Positions 1 to 11,676 of a stretch of DNA of 64,000 nucleotides are shown piece by piece (the stretch's first letter is position 1; every line of letters starts with the position of its first letter). The stretch is from Scedosporium boydii (Eukaryota; Ascomycota; Sordariomycetes; Microascales; Microascaceae). The position numbers and the translations under genes were made by a program. The notes beneath the pieces were generated by a model. That model was not told where the DNA came from, did not search any database, and was given only the letters and a program-made list of their open reading frames with translations. Location: contig NJFT01000002.1 of assembly GCA_002221725.1 (NCBI GenBank), positions 186,001-250,000 on the forward strand. The letters run 5' to 3'.

Positions 1-13
1 CTTTACGACGTGT

Positions 14-27
14 TACGAAGTACGAAG
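14..27. repeat. two tandem TACGAAG heptamers
   Basis: TACGAAGTACGAAG is a doubled form of a 9-bp motif (TACGAAGTA or TACTTCGTA) that recurs in intergenic DNA across this window, at 29664, 37358, 37434, 38053, 38154, 56618 and 57260. Its function is unknown. Confidence 0.7.
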
Positions 28-2331
28 GATCGAGTTGGTGGAACGGACCCTCCTCGCATACGTATTCAGATTGCGAGCCCGCCAGACGTAATCCGCGTAT
101 CTGATGCGGCTATGTGCACATTTCAATGATTTGATGAGCTGTATTGGCAGTCTGCCCTTCCAGCCAAGACTTGGCCGGTCCAGTTACAGCCAGCACAGCC
201 CAGCAAAGTACCTCATACATCTGATTCTTCAAAATATTGTCACGGCTCACCCCCTCAGCAGCGATCAAAACAAAGTAGAAGTACACGAAACTGGCGTATT
301 ACGCGGTACTTTGCGGAGCGATCCTACCATTTGATGCAGGTCACACTCGACACCAAACATTCAATGCTACTTTTTCATCAACCGATTGATCAATCTTTCC
401 CATTGTTTCAGGCTTTCTATCACATCTGTTGGTTATAGAGTTCGGACCATTGCCAAAAGGATGAGTGGATGGAAAGTCAATGTGCCCATTTTGGGTTATT
501 ATGAAGTGTTAAGGTGAGTCCAGAAGATTTCGAGTCCAGATCAGGACTTGTTTACTTTGGGATACTTTTGCGCTCCGTCATACTGGCTCGCCTCGACTTA
601 CCCCCCTTTCCCAAAGCCTGCTGCACACCAGGCACAACCACCGGGTAAGACGGTAATTAAGAGTTTAGGGGGGGGCAACGAAAGCCCAACAGCCTGGCAA
701 TGGTGGGTGGACCGTGGAGAGACCACGCACATGTAGTTTAAAAGCGACGCCACAGGGTCGAATCTTCTTCAAGCATGTGCTACACTACGTCAAGCTGACA
801 GGATTAGTGTGTCACCAATGCAGTCTATCAATCGAGGCTCCATCGCGATAGGTCCAGAACCTGGCCCGGACGCGAATGAATGATCTGCTCGTTTCCCCAT
901 TCGAAGAAACGCGAGGCGCTACGAAGCATATACAATCTAACGGTGGTCTCACTGATGTGGATGACATATATTCCCCGAGGACGTTTTAGGTGCAATGACA
1001 GTCGGCGATGTCTTCTCAAATGCACATCAATCGAATTGACATGATGAAGACTCAGCCCGCGCTGCAGCCCTCCGTTTCGAGAACCGGACCTCCCCTTGAT
1101 CGGGAAAATTGGCACACGAGACACGCATTGCGTCATAAGAGCCCTCAGCCGGAGGTGAAAGTGAAAGCGCAACGTAACCCAGAGCACGCTACTTCGAAAT
1201 CCGTTTAGTCCCAAAATCACCTAATCAGTTTTTAATCCCAGAGCCACCGTTCAAATTACCCTTGCAATAGTGCAGTTTTAGCTTGAACATTCCCGGCTTT
1301 CCCTGAAGTTCTACGAGGTATTCTCGGACTTGTGGACTTATCAATCAGTTCGGTAATTTTGGACATTGGGACGAATGTTCTTCAAGATGCTCCAAGTTTT
1401 TTCTTTTCTACAGAGAAGCATTACCTATATTTTGTCGCATGCAAGTTTCCCCCTTTGATTTCCGTTAAAATCATGTCCATAGTTATCAAGCTTATCAGTA
1501 ACTTTAATCTCATTTGGCCATATCCTTGGCACGCCTGCCCCCACCTGCGCTACCATTGATACCCCTTACTTCTTGCTTAGTGTCTGTCTATCCATACTTC
1601 ATAGCGTGCGGCGCAGAGTATGGTGGAACTTGGAAGTACGCCCTTGTCGTGTGGGGCCCGTTCCATCATTCAGTAAGTTTTAGCGCACCTCCCCCCTGCT
1701 AGACTTTTCGCTTTCCTCGCACTTGCCACGAAGGCGCCCTGTTTGACGCTATCCTTGTGGTGGAGGTCCGCCCTTTTCCACAAGGTCGGCTCGGGGTGTT
1801 GATGACGTCCGTTGCTCCGCTCGAATGTGGACTCCAAAGCGGGCGACCGAGGCCGAGAAAAAAAAAGGCTGCCAGGAGTTGAAAGAGCAGTCGGTGTCCG
1901 AACCCCGATCTCGAGTATTATGTGAAGTGCAGAGCAAACTGGAGATCAATGTGTTTTCTTGGGTTTAAAAAGGGGGGAAAGGAGACGTGTTAGGGAGCCA
2001 AGACCCTGGGTTCCTGACGGATATGCGGCCGAGAAAGAAAAAAATTACCCTTAATTTTGTCTCTCAGTATGCCAAGACCCAAGGAACCGGTCGGAAGGAA
2101 TAAGCGGCATCTGTCAGCGTTCGCTTTGGAAAAACCGCTACGCGAAACACTGACAGCAGGCGCTCGACATGATTTTCGATAGCCCAGTGCTACAACGGGA
2201 CGCTACCCTTCCTATTCGAATACGCCCTATCCAGTAGCGCCGGGTTTGAAATGGGACAAAAAGTTCGCCGAGCGGGGCGATCTGGGTAGACCCGGCACCC
2301 AGGGCAAAGTCTCCGATCAAAAAAGGAGAGG

Positions 2332-2353
2332 AAAAAAAAAAAAAAAAAAAAAA
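2332..2353. repeat. A22 homopolymer tract
   Basis: Twenty-two consecutive A residues follow GGAGAGG. It is intergenic and lies in no gene; such a run is length-unstable and prone to sequencing error. Confidence 0.9.
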
Positions 2354-3322
2354 GAGCTTTTCGTCCGAAGGAAATCGGCGACTCGACCAGCCCGAATCCG
2401 GCTCCGAAGTCAAGCCCCATGTTTTATTTCCCCCCTTGCGGAGGATCTTCCCATTGTCTGAAGATCTCTATTTTTAGTAGGTTCGACCGAGGCTCGGTGT
2501 ATCCCGACTTGACTTCTGACTTCGAAGGCATTCAAAACGGGCTTTACGGCATGTGAGCCGAACGAGCCAAACGCCGACGCATGTCTCTGTCTCGGGACAA
2601 TCATAACCCTAATGCGAGGGGTTTATCCCGATTTCTCCCAGTGAAGCCCGATCATGATATTGATCGAGCTGGGATGCTGAGTCAGCGAGCATTTTTGAAA
2701 TTGAGGCTGCTTGGAGAAATGTTGCATATATCAATCCATTCCCATTTCAGTCTTCCACCTCTCGAGGTCAGGCGCCAAGCATCTTACAAGTCAACAGACA
2801 TCAAAGCAATGTCGTATCAACAGTCCGTGTGCCCTCATCCGACCGCCCTACATCGTCCATGAAAACAATATAATACGACTTCAGCAAAGCAGACAGGCTC
2901 TGAATGGACGATTTTGAGCTTGGCATATGCCGCTTAAGACCTAACGCCTAATTGCTCGCTTGAGATATTCACGTGATAGATACTCTTTCGACCATTCTGA
3001 CTTTTTGGGCAGGGCGAGATGAGCGGTCTAGACCTCGCCTAACACGCATCTGGACCTGTCTGAGCGTTTCTGCCCGCATCATGTTTGATGCTTTGATGCT
3101 AAATGCGTGGTTTCGCACGCCTTACTCTACTAGTCATAACCAGCCACCCGAAAAGAAAACAAGGAGGGGAAGGATGAAGAAAATAAGAAACGACGAAGGT
3201 AAGAAAAAGGTACCGCAAAGGATCTTATAAACTACCTAAATCTAAAATATCTTTACCAACACGTGCATCGCCACATCAAGATGGTCCTTCAAAATTAAAA
3301 GGAGAGCTGATAGGTTAGCAAT

Positions 3323-3492
3323 CGATAATAAAATTATCGCCTCACCTCTTCATTGACATCATCGATCCGAGATGATCGTGGGGGAAATGTCGAAATGTCG
3401 CGATTGTGCGGCCCAATCCATCAACAATGATGTAGAGTCTGCCGACGGCGGTTGCCGCCCAGACTAGTCACTCCACGATTGTCAATCGTGGA
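3323..3492. other. cluster of three short hairpins
   Basis: Three inverted repeats lie within 170 bases. At 3323-3339, CGATAAT and ATTATCG flank an AAA loop. At 3436-3465, AGTCTG pairs with CAGACT, enclosing GGCGG/CCGCC with a five-base bulge. At 3472-3492, TCCACGATTG pairs perfectly with CAATCGTGGA across one base. No open frame explains them. They could form a structured RNA or cruciforms, or be the ends of a decayed mobile element; the sequence alone does not decide. Confidence 0.5.
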
Positions 3493-4846
3493 ATGATCCG
3501 AGGCGAACCCTTAATACCCGCATGGCTAAATGAAGAAAGAAAACAAGACGAGCTGCCCAGCCCGCAAGCCTGCAAGCCTCCAACGTCCGACGCCACTAAT
3601 TTGGCTCACAGCTCACACTGCAACCCAATTGAGAGTGGCAGGCTCGAAGCATTGATATTAATATTTCCAGTTTCTCCGTGTACCAGTAAACGAGGGCAAA
3701 ATAGTCGCAGCGCAAGAAGAGAGAAATTGGGTAATGGTAGGAAACAGATAAAAAAAGAATAAAAAAAAATGCACCAAGTCATGAGATGCCCGAAACCATG
3801 CAGGTTCCTCGCCGTTTGTGGCATACCGCCGGCGAATAAGGGAGCAGGGACGAGACCCTTGAGGCCCGGCCGGAGGACGGCGCATCCCCCGCGAAACTGC
3901 GCTGCAGAGTAGGGAACGACAGAACCTAGCGAGAAGGTTAGTGCGATCGAATGGTTGCTCAGGAGGAGCCGAGGAGGGGTAACGATTGGTGGGTCCAAGG
4001 TCATGAGGGGCTCCCGCTCTGTTACGCTGCTGCTCAGGGCTCGGCGGGCCACTCCGATTCGAGATCAGCATTCAAGGACTGCCGTTGAGTGGTATTCGGA
4101 CCACGGCTGGTTCTTGTATCAATTTGGATTCAATTTCGATCTGGTCCGTCATATAGATCGTGAAAAGGACTATGATCTACAATCTTGGGCCAACTCAACT
4201 TCTTGTCCCTTCGTTTGCGAGAGTGACTCTACACTAAAGGCCCCAAGGGAGAGAACAAGGACGTCATTGATGGAGCCAAGGGAAGAAAACGAGGTGACAT
4301 GGGCGCGGGAGGAGTTCATGTCGGGATCTTGTGACGTCCCCCCTGTAAGTGTTTGGACTGGAATGGAACATGACAGCCCCTCTAAATTCCCCAGTCCAAT
4401 GCCACAGATACTCGAATACTCACTCACATACGGAGTACAGACAGGCTACAGCAAAGGCACACGGGCAATGGCAGGTAGGAACAGTTGGTTCGTTCGTATT
4501 GTATCGGCATCCCCATGTCCATCCATGTCGATGCAATATGCGATGTGCAAGTGTGCAGGTGCAGGGCGCAACCTGCCCAGGGAGGGAGAGGGAGGAACCA
4601 GGCCATCCCATCCAACGAAATCAGGAGAGCTCGAAGTTCCGCACCTCAGACCAGGCCAGCCAGGCGAAATCGAGTTTAATATCAAATACCTGGCCGCTCC
4701 CCGCAAAACGCTAACTGTTGCTTGTATGCATACATGGGTCCTTGGCTAGCTTTGGTTTTTGATCTGACCCCGTGGCACACACTCACCACTGACCCGCCGA
4801 CATAAAAAGTTTAGATTGGTTCGCCTACCGGTGTAAGTCAAGCTAT

Positions 4847-4867
4847 GTGCTACGTGCTACGTGCTGC
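4847..4867. repeat. 7-bp tandem repeat (GTGCTAC, three copies)
   Basis: Two exact GTGCTAC units are followed by GTGCTGC. The repeat is intergenic, with no associated gene. Confidence 0.8.
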
Positions 4868-6323
4868 GTGGGTTTCGCGTTGGATTCGAAGAGACAAGAC
4901 AATGGATGAACCGCCGCTCAGATCAGATCCTTCATCCATCCCGGTCCATCGTGCTCCGTTGGTCGTCGCAAGCTAGAATAGCCAAGACCTAGCTGCTTCC
5001 TTCGTATTGATGCAATGCAATCCAATATTGATCCCAACTTCGATCTCTGTTTGTATGAGCATATAAGGGAGCTATGCCATACTACTTTGTAGACAGACAC
5101 CCTCACCCCATAAAGTCCCTGGCCATTCCATTCCATTCCTCCCTCGAGAGACTCCGCGATCAAACATTCGATACCTCCAAATGCGTAGAAAAGCTCAAGC
5201 TCAAGATCTAGCTCAAGCTGAAAACTGAAGCTGTCCGCATCGCTGCAATCAATCAATTGAAGCAGATGGCGTTTTCCACATTACGGTCACAAACATCAAG
5301 ATCGACATCATCACCTTTCGCCTGACGAAGGCGCCTTGAAACTCAAAATCGTACAATTACAAAATCGGCCCAGTACTCGCCTTTCCCCCTCCCAACATAA
5401 TCTAGTACCAGCCAGCCGACCAGGCCAATCTTTCCCAGTCTTACACCGTCTGGACCAAATTAGAAAAAAATCGCCCCGAAGAACGACGAAAGTAGTAGAC
5501 TCGCCACAACACATCCCGAGAACCGCCCGTCTTTTTTCTCACCTTCTTTTTCTTCTTTTTTCTTTTTTCGCCGTTGGCACCATTGCTTTCCCCTTTCCCC
5601 ACCTCCTTCTCCAAAAAAAACACTTCAAGCTTTTTTTTTTCTTGTTTAAGTGCCTTGGGGTCCCTTGTCCAAAATTGCTTCGCGGGTACAGCTCGCTTTG
5701 GTCTCTCCTCTCCCTCCATTGTCTCTCATCCGATTTTACCGATTTTACCGCAATTCCAATCCTCGCGAGTAATGGATATTCCGCTTTCGGCCTTTGATCT
5801 CTTTGTTATAGCTCCGTCTACCAGTCCGCGTCGATTGCTATTCAAAGAGTTCCAAGAAGTCACAAAGTTATAAACCATTGGGTCCCTGTCGTTATCGTAC
5901 GAATCGAAACCACCTGACGATCTCGACAGTCGTTGAAAAGGCGATAAGACACAAGGAACAAGTTCGCCAAGCCCTTTGAACTGCCACTGTCCTTCGCCTC
6001 CCCAAAAGAGTCTCCAATAATACCCCGCAGCAAAACCCAGAATCAGCCAGCCCAGGGCATCACACGCACTGAAAGCAGCGCCCTGTTGCCCCCAGTTGCC
6101 CCCGGCCAGGCCATACAACCCACAAATAATAGCCAACAGCAGTTGGAGTTAGAGTCACACTCCCGCTCACCACTCCCTGTGGCACCATCCAGGTCCCCCC
6201 AATTGTCCATTTATCGTCGCCCATTCCGCCCCTCCTCCCCCCTCCAAAGTCCATAACAATTATATTGGACTAAACTGGTCTATTATTGATCAAAAAAAGT
6301 CTCTTCTTTTTCTTTATTCGACA

Positions 6324-8235
6324 ATGCACCCCAATCTGTTAAGCGTCGCCAACATCTTCCGCTCAAGGACAGAAGGCAGCAACGTTTCGGCGAAGAATCA
6401 AACCGCCACCTTGCGCTCCTCGCGGTACTCCATCGACCGCGTAGATTCCCACGCCACGGGCTCGTCCGCCAATACTTCTTCTGCCAGCATTGATCACGAA
6501 AGTGATGAATCTGCTTATACCCACCGACCCCCGCCGCCCATGGACACACAACAACCAGTCGCGGACGACGACTCCACCTCTCAACAATCGCGACAGCAAC
6601 ACCAGCAGCAAGCACAACAACAACCGCCTTCTCCTCCCTCGCCCTCTCTATCTTCTATTCGGTCGAGTCTCCTCCATGGCCATTTCCCCAGATTAAGCGA
6701 AGACGGTTCGCGACCGCAAATTCCTCCCAAGAGGAAGCGCCGCTTCTCGTTTCCGCTTCCGCTGCCGTGGATATTCAAGGATAATGATGCCCCGCCAGCC
6801 CCAGCATCGCTCGACTTCGTCATCGAGTCCCCTCCCGTCCTGTTCCACCTCGACCCCGAGCGCAGCACCGGCGCATTGGTCTCGGGCCAGGTGCTCCTCG
6901 ATGTAAAGGAGGACTCACTTGAAGTGAGCGAGGTCAAGGCTTCCCTCGTTTTGCGCATCGTGCAGAAGAAGCCGTTCCAGGGCCACTGCGACGACTGCAC
7001 GACGCATGAGGAGGACTTGCAGCAGTGGAGCTTCTTAACACAACCTCTAACTCTATCTCGAGGTACGAAACTATGAACAGCTTACACCACAATTTCTACC
7101 CCTCCTTCCCCAATGCCTTGATACATTCGCGAAAAAGGCAAAGAAGAGAGAAAAAGAAAAAAAAATGCTAACACACCCACCTTTAGGAACACACCAATTC
7201 CCCTTCACCGGCCTCCTCGATGGACACCTCCCCATAACAACCGACACCGCCCTCGTCACCATCTCCTACCACCTCATCGCCACCACCCTCGTCTCCCGGC
7301 CCCCTTCCACCATCCGCGCCCCCACCAGCGGCAGCAGCAGCCCCGGCGCCATCCCCATCACCAACTCGCGCCTCATCCCCGTGCGCCGCAGCCTGCCCGA
7401 AACTGACAGCCCCCACAACTCCGTGCGCATCTTCCCGCCCACAAACATCCGCGCCAGCGCCCAGTACCAACAAGTACTGTACCCGAGCGGCCGCAATAAC
7501 ATCACCATGTCGCTGGATGGGCTCACCTCCAAGCTCCCGCAGGACGACTCCCTCGAGTGCTGGCGCCTCAAAAAGGCCTCGTGGCGCCTCGAAGAAAGCA
7601 TCAAGACCGTCGCGGAGGCCTGCACGCGCCACGCTTCCGTCATCACGGATACGGCCGAACTCGCAGCCGAGACTAACAAGAACAAGATCCCCCGCACGGA
7701 GACCCGCGTTCTCGGCGAGGAGGTCGTCTGTCGCGATTGGAAATCGGATTACCTCACCGCCGACGGCCACCTCGAGCTCTTCTTCGATTTCGGCATGCAT
7801 CCTTCTATGCGGAAACCCCCGCCCGTCCACCACCATCATCATCATCACCACCAGCCGTCGTCGCGCTACGCCTGCGACACCACCACACCCGAGGGCGTCC
7901 AAATCACGCATTCCCTCCTCGTCGAGCTCATCGTGTCGCGCGCACGTGCTTTCGCTTCCAGACCTGACGACCTCGTGGATACGGGTATGGGCCGCATTCT
8001 GCGCATGCGCTTCAAGGTCAATCTCACGGAGAAACCAGGCTCCAGCGTCGCGTGGGACGACGAGGCGCCGCCGATGTACGATGAGGTGCCTCCCAGCCCG
8101 CCGAGGTATGAGGATGACGAAAGTGACGCCGGCGGCGCTGATGACGAAGACCCCGAACCTATTTACGCTGCTAGGAACAGTGTGGAATGGAGAGAGGGCG
8201 ATCGCTCGATTTCTTCCTCTGCTTCTTCTACATGA
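6324..8235 (+). CDS. LDB19/ART1-like arrestin-related trafficking adaptor
   Basis: Two exons, 6324-7062 and 7187-8235, give 595 residues. The intron has a GTACGA donor, a GCTAAC branch site near 7167 and a TTTAG acceptor. The N-terminus is low in complexity and Gln/Ser-rich. An arrestin-N-like beta-sandwich follows (residues about 160-330), with the Cys-x2-Cys then Trp-Ser-Phe-Leu signature typical of the LDB19 family. Near the C-terminus are two PPxY motifs, PPMY (8068-8079) and PPRY (8098-8109), in an acidic stretch. In yeast, such motifs let arrestin adaptors recruit the WW domains of the Rsp5 (Nedd4-type) ubiquitin ligase to drive endocytosis of plasma-membrane permeases. A run of eight His codons (7828-7851) sits in a loop. 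The family call is firm. The exact paralogue and its cargo are inferred, so no symbol is given. A long antisense frame across exon 2 is a shadow of its C-rich third positions. Confidence 0.85.
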
Positions 8236-9689
8236 TGGCGGTTTTATTTTATTTCGTCTCTCTCTCTCTCTCTCTCTCTCTTTCATTATTATTTCTTAAT
8301 TTTTGTTCATAAGACGATGCATCAATCGCGTCAAAACGGATTTTCTTTTTATTGGGTAAAGATTTTCACTCATTGCGGGAGTTGGACAGTCCGCACGGGT
8401 TTGTGGAACAGGACGCGGGTGAGGAGATGGTGTTTACAATAGGGATGCCTAGTTATGATAGCTCATTGAAAAGTCTCATAGACCAAATGATACCCTCACG
8501 TATATTATCATGTTTGCATTCTCTCTGGTGATATCTCGACAGGAGTAAGCGGTTGGTGTCTAGATTCGCGGCCTTTTATTGCGTTGCTGACATCTTCTAA
8601 GTACTTAAGTAGAACACGGAGGACTTCACGAAACATCCCTCCCGGCGAACGACAAAAAAAACACTGCATGCCTGATTCAGGATTGAAATATCGTTCCCTA
8701 ACACCGTATAAACTAGAGAGAGTAGAGAGAAACCAAAATTTAAGGCGGCGATCTTCACCATGACTAAAGAGGCCACCCTATTTGGCATGGCCAACTCAAG
8801 CGCCGACTAAAAGGGGTCTAGGAGCCGCGTGTCTCGATACTAAGCCCTGAGAGTTATTGACAGGAACTCCGATGCCAATGTCCTACCGTGTGGTGGACTC
8901 ACCTTAGCGATATCGCTCTCTAGAGGGTACCGTGGCTGGGCGAGGAGCCAGTAAGGCTCTTGCTATACCTTGGGGAAGCTGAGTGCGAGATGCAGGGCGG
9001 AAGGGCCCTATATAGACGAAATTACTATCGCTATTGAAGTACTTGAACAGGCCATGGAGTTCAGAGGGGCAAGAGGCTGTCGCAGGCACCACATAAGGAA
9101 TATTACTGAGAGACCGTTAATGACCCTAACGACTATCTCTCCTTTCTATACGAAACCTCAGCCCGCTAGCAACGTCGCCTCTATAGTCTGTCTCTCCTGT
9201 GGGGTTCATAGATCCTTATAATCTTCCCAAGTGGAGAGATGAATGCTGCTAAAGATGAAGATTCCCAGTCTTCATGCTGCCTACTTGACAGTTATAGCCC
9301 ATGAGACACGGCGGGAAGACCAGCAAGAGTGAGAGTATGAGAGGAAGGGGTTTCCTCCTTATAGCAAGTAATCTTGAGAGCGCGGCCCGAGGCTGTCGGG
9401 TTGTACAGCAGATAACGAGATGTAACTGCACGAGGCCCGTGTATAGCGGCTCAACCCTAACCGTAAGGACCTTAGCACGAGCTTGAAGCATGGGTCGATC
9501 GTGTAGCCGCAAATATGGGCACTACAACTAGTATCTCAGCCCTCGTCACCTCCTGGAAAGCTCCAACGCAGAACAACATGGGTGAGGCCAAATCATGCGG
9601 CTATCTATTATATTATATATTATATATATTGTATATATCAAATTCTTGTACATGGGCAAATATTTCCTTCGTCAGCGTTCCATCTTGCT
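8236..9689. other. intergenic region, no gene seen
   Basis: It begins with a (TC)n tract in the arrestin 3' region. From about 8800 to 9590 the base composition looks different, rich in CTATA and TAGAG-like words, with no sustained reading frame; this may be decayed mobile DNA, but no terminal repeats or target duplications were found. An AT-rich run (TATTATATATTATATATAT type) lies at about 9607-9632, just past the 3' end of the gene at 9690. Confidence 0.4.
8256..8281. repeat. (TC)n microsatellite
   Basis: About thirteen TC units lie 20 bases past the arrestin stop codon, probably inside its 3' untranslated region. Confidence 0.9.
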
Positions 9690-10361
9690 TTACCAAGTGG
9701 TGATAGACGCAGCAGCCACCCCAATCGCCGCCACCATCCATACACCAGAGCCCAGGGCCCTGCCAACACCATTCGGCTTATCCGTCTCCGCCGGGCCACC
9801 CTTCACCCCAGAACCACTCGTCGCAGTCGGGCTCGCCGCCGTCGAATCACCTGTGACCTGCGCCGCTTTAGCAATACACTGCGCATGCGCAAGCGTAGTA
9901 TTCAACCAAGGCCCAGCAAGGAACTTGTCGGTCATGGCCTTGTACCAGTAGTGCGGGCACTCCGAAGCTATCTCGTGGGCGGTGGAGCTTCGCTCTGTCC
10001 ACCATGACAGGGCCGCGCTGGCCCAGGAGGAGTATTCTGGGAGGAGGCTAGACGGCGCGGCGGTGGAGATGCCGCACTGGCGATCGTATTCGGTGGCAGG
10101 GAGACAGTCTAGGGTCGCTTCTCCGGTGACTGTGCATGACTCTTCATAGAGCTGCCCGCCGTAGCGGAGGATCTCGTCTTCTAGGGCACCGGTTGGCATG
10201 GGGAAGTCGAAGTACTGGTAGACGTTCTTTGTGGCGCATTGCCAAGAATCTGACGTGCCGGTTGGCGTCTCGGAGGGGAGGATGACGCTGAAGTCGATTG
10301 ATAAATCTTGCGCAAACACTGTGGTTGCACCCTGAAGGAATAGAAGGTATGCGGACTTCAT
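9690..10361 (-). CDS. secreted, probably GPI-anchored cysteine-containing protein
   Basis: This is a single exon of 223 residues starting at ATG 10361. Residues 1-18 form a signal peptide ending at an Ala-rich cleavage site before Gln-Asp. The mature region has six Cys residues (even, so all could pair) and one Asn-x-Thr site (Asn-Thr-Thr, near residue 154). The C-terminus is a Ser/Thr/Gly-rich linker, then a small-residue site near Asn-Gly, then a hydrophobic tail ending Thr-Thr-Trp, which is the pattern of a GPI-attachment signal. That places it at the outer membrane face or in the cell wall. No catalytic motif is visible. It resembles the many fungal secreted proteins of unknown function (possibly the DUF7735 type, which I cannot confirm). 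Both neighbours are over 1 kb away. An overlapping frame at 10144-10590 on the same strand lacks these features. Confidence 0.75.
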   Translation of the reverse strand: MKSAYLLFLQGATTVFAQDLSIDFSVILPSETPTGTSDSWQCATKNVYQYFDFPMPTGALEDEILRYGGQLYEESCTVTGEATLDCLPATEYDRQCGISTAAPSSLLPEYSSWASAALSWWTERSSTAHEIASECPHYWYKAMTDKFLAGPWLNTTLAHAQCIAKAAQVTGDSTAASPTATSGSGVKGGPAETDKPNGVGRALGSGVWMVAAIGVAAASITTW

Positions 10362-11676
10362 GTTGGGATGCTGGTTTTGGAGAGAAGTGAGAAGTTACGC
10401 AGGCTCCAAAAAGAAGAAGAAAAGAAAGACGAAAAGGGAAAGACTTAATGGGAATGAAGGTGTTAGTTGAGATTGAGGCTGGAAAGGAGAGGAGGCTCTT
10501 TGGTATCGTGAGGTGGTCATGAAGCACCAGAGTGACCAGACCTCTCCTACCCCTTGCAGGGTTGTTTTGATCACTGTTTCTTTCTGGCATGTTTCTGAGT
10601 GGGACTGGATGGTGGAGAAATTAATTTCGATCTCTTGCTTGCCAAGACGGCATCTACCCAACTTTTATTTCACCTTTTGTCGTTCGTCACACCACGGAGC
10701 TTGGTGTCTAGTCGCGGACCTTCGTCTCCCAGAAAGGGCTCCTTCAACACATTTCATACAACCTCTAGCACTCGCCCTTCTCACAACATGCCATGTCGGG
10801 CCAGCCGTGATTGTGAAAGATGCCCTGCGCCGTTTCTAGCATCGCAGATGGGCCATCTAATCTCGGGATGCACGAGAGTGGATTGTATGAAGCGTGGGAA
10901 TCCGAGAGATGTAACCCTGTGTTGGTTGAATCTAGGTCACTCATTGGTCTAGGCTTCCTGCCCGTGCGTCGCAATGCCCGAAGCATAAATCGGACTCTTG
11001 TGCAACTTCAGTCCCTGTGTCACATAAAACTGTTTGAGTGCAGTCCCACAGGCTCCAGAGCTGGTCAAGTCGGTTGCTGGGGGGCCCATGTGTGACTTCA
11101 CCGGGACCACACAGGGATACATGGTGAGCATGCTGAGGTCATGAGGATTATCAGGAGCCGCAGGGATGTCTAAGCATTCTAGGACGGGGCATCGAACTTG
11201 GATATCTCGTTCTATTGCGATCTCTCGTAGCTACGGACGACGTTGAGCCTCGAAATCTTATATCAGAGAATAGTCCTACTTACTATGCGCCCTTCGAAAG
11301 CAAATTGATTTCTGAGGATTACGGAAATACGTCGAAAGAACACGGCCTTGTGAAAAGTTGACGGATGCAGCAGGGCTTCTTTGAAAGCAAAAGGAAACCT
11401 AGAACATCTTCGAAGAAGGGGGCATTTAAATGGTAAAACTCAGGTATCCTGCATTCAAAGTACGTCTAAGAGCAATAACAGACTAAAAGGACTATTAAGT
11501 ACTTCCCTCCCTATATCTCGAGCTTCTCTTTTCGTATTATTTTCTCCTTCGTTGCCCCCATTTTTCATTTTCCTTCTCAAATCAAATTTGATGTTTTTTT
11601 TTTTCTTTCTTTCTTTCTTATTCTGGACCTTCATAAATAGACATTAGACTATATTAATACATCAATTAAAAAGTTT
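10362..11676. other. intergenic region, no gene seen
   Basis: It holds the promoter of the secreted-protein gene (reading left) and the 3' flank of the HAM1-domain gene, with a T-rich stretch at about 11590-11620. The short open frames on both strands show no recognisable product. Confidence 0.5.

Larger units (their letters stand above)
1..6323. other. long region without a supported gene
   Basis: No reading frame here has an ATG start, plausible introns and a recognisable product. The open frames present are mostly short, mostly begin at GTG or TTG, and overlap on both strands. The stretch holds an A22 tract (2332-2353), a group of hairpins at 3323-3492, a 7-bp tandem repeat (GTGCTAC, 4847-4867) and, from about 5520, a pyrimidine-rich segment that is probably the promoter and 5' leader of the arrestin gene starting at 6324. 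Confidence 0.6.

Noticed and set aside
3955..4749. 264-codon plus-strand frame
   Set aside because: It starts at TTG, has no domain, and competing frames cover the same DNA. No intron or promoter signal was found.
5726..6136. 136-codon minus-strand frame before the arrestin gene
   Set aside because: It starts at TTG and lies in the pyrimidine-rich 5' flank of the arrestin gene.
7183..8286. Long minus-strand open frame (367 codons) over arrestin exon 2
   Set aside because: It is antisense to a well-supported exon and arises from the exon's C-rich third positions. It has no domain, and its composition is Arg/Gly/Glu-rich and shadow-like.
10144..10590. 148-codon frame overlapping the secreted-protein gene on the same strand
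   Set aside because: It overlaps the secreted-protein gene in another frame. The 9690-10361 frame has a signal peptide, paired Cys and GPI tail; this one has none.
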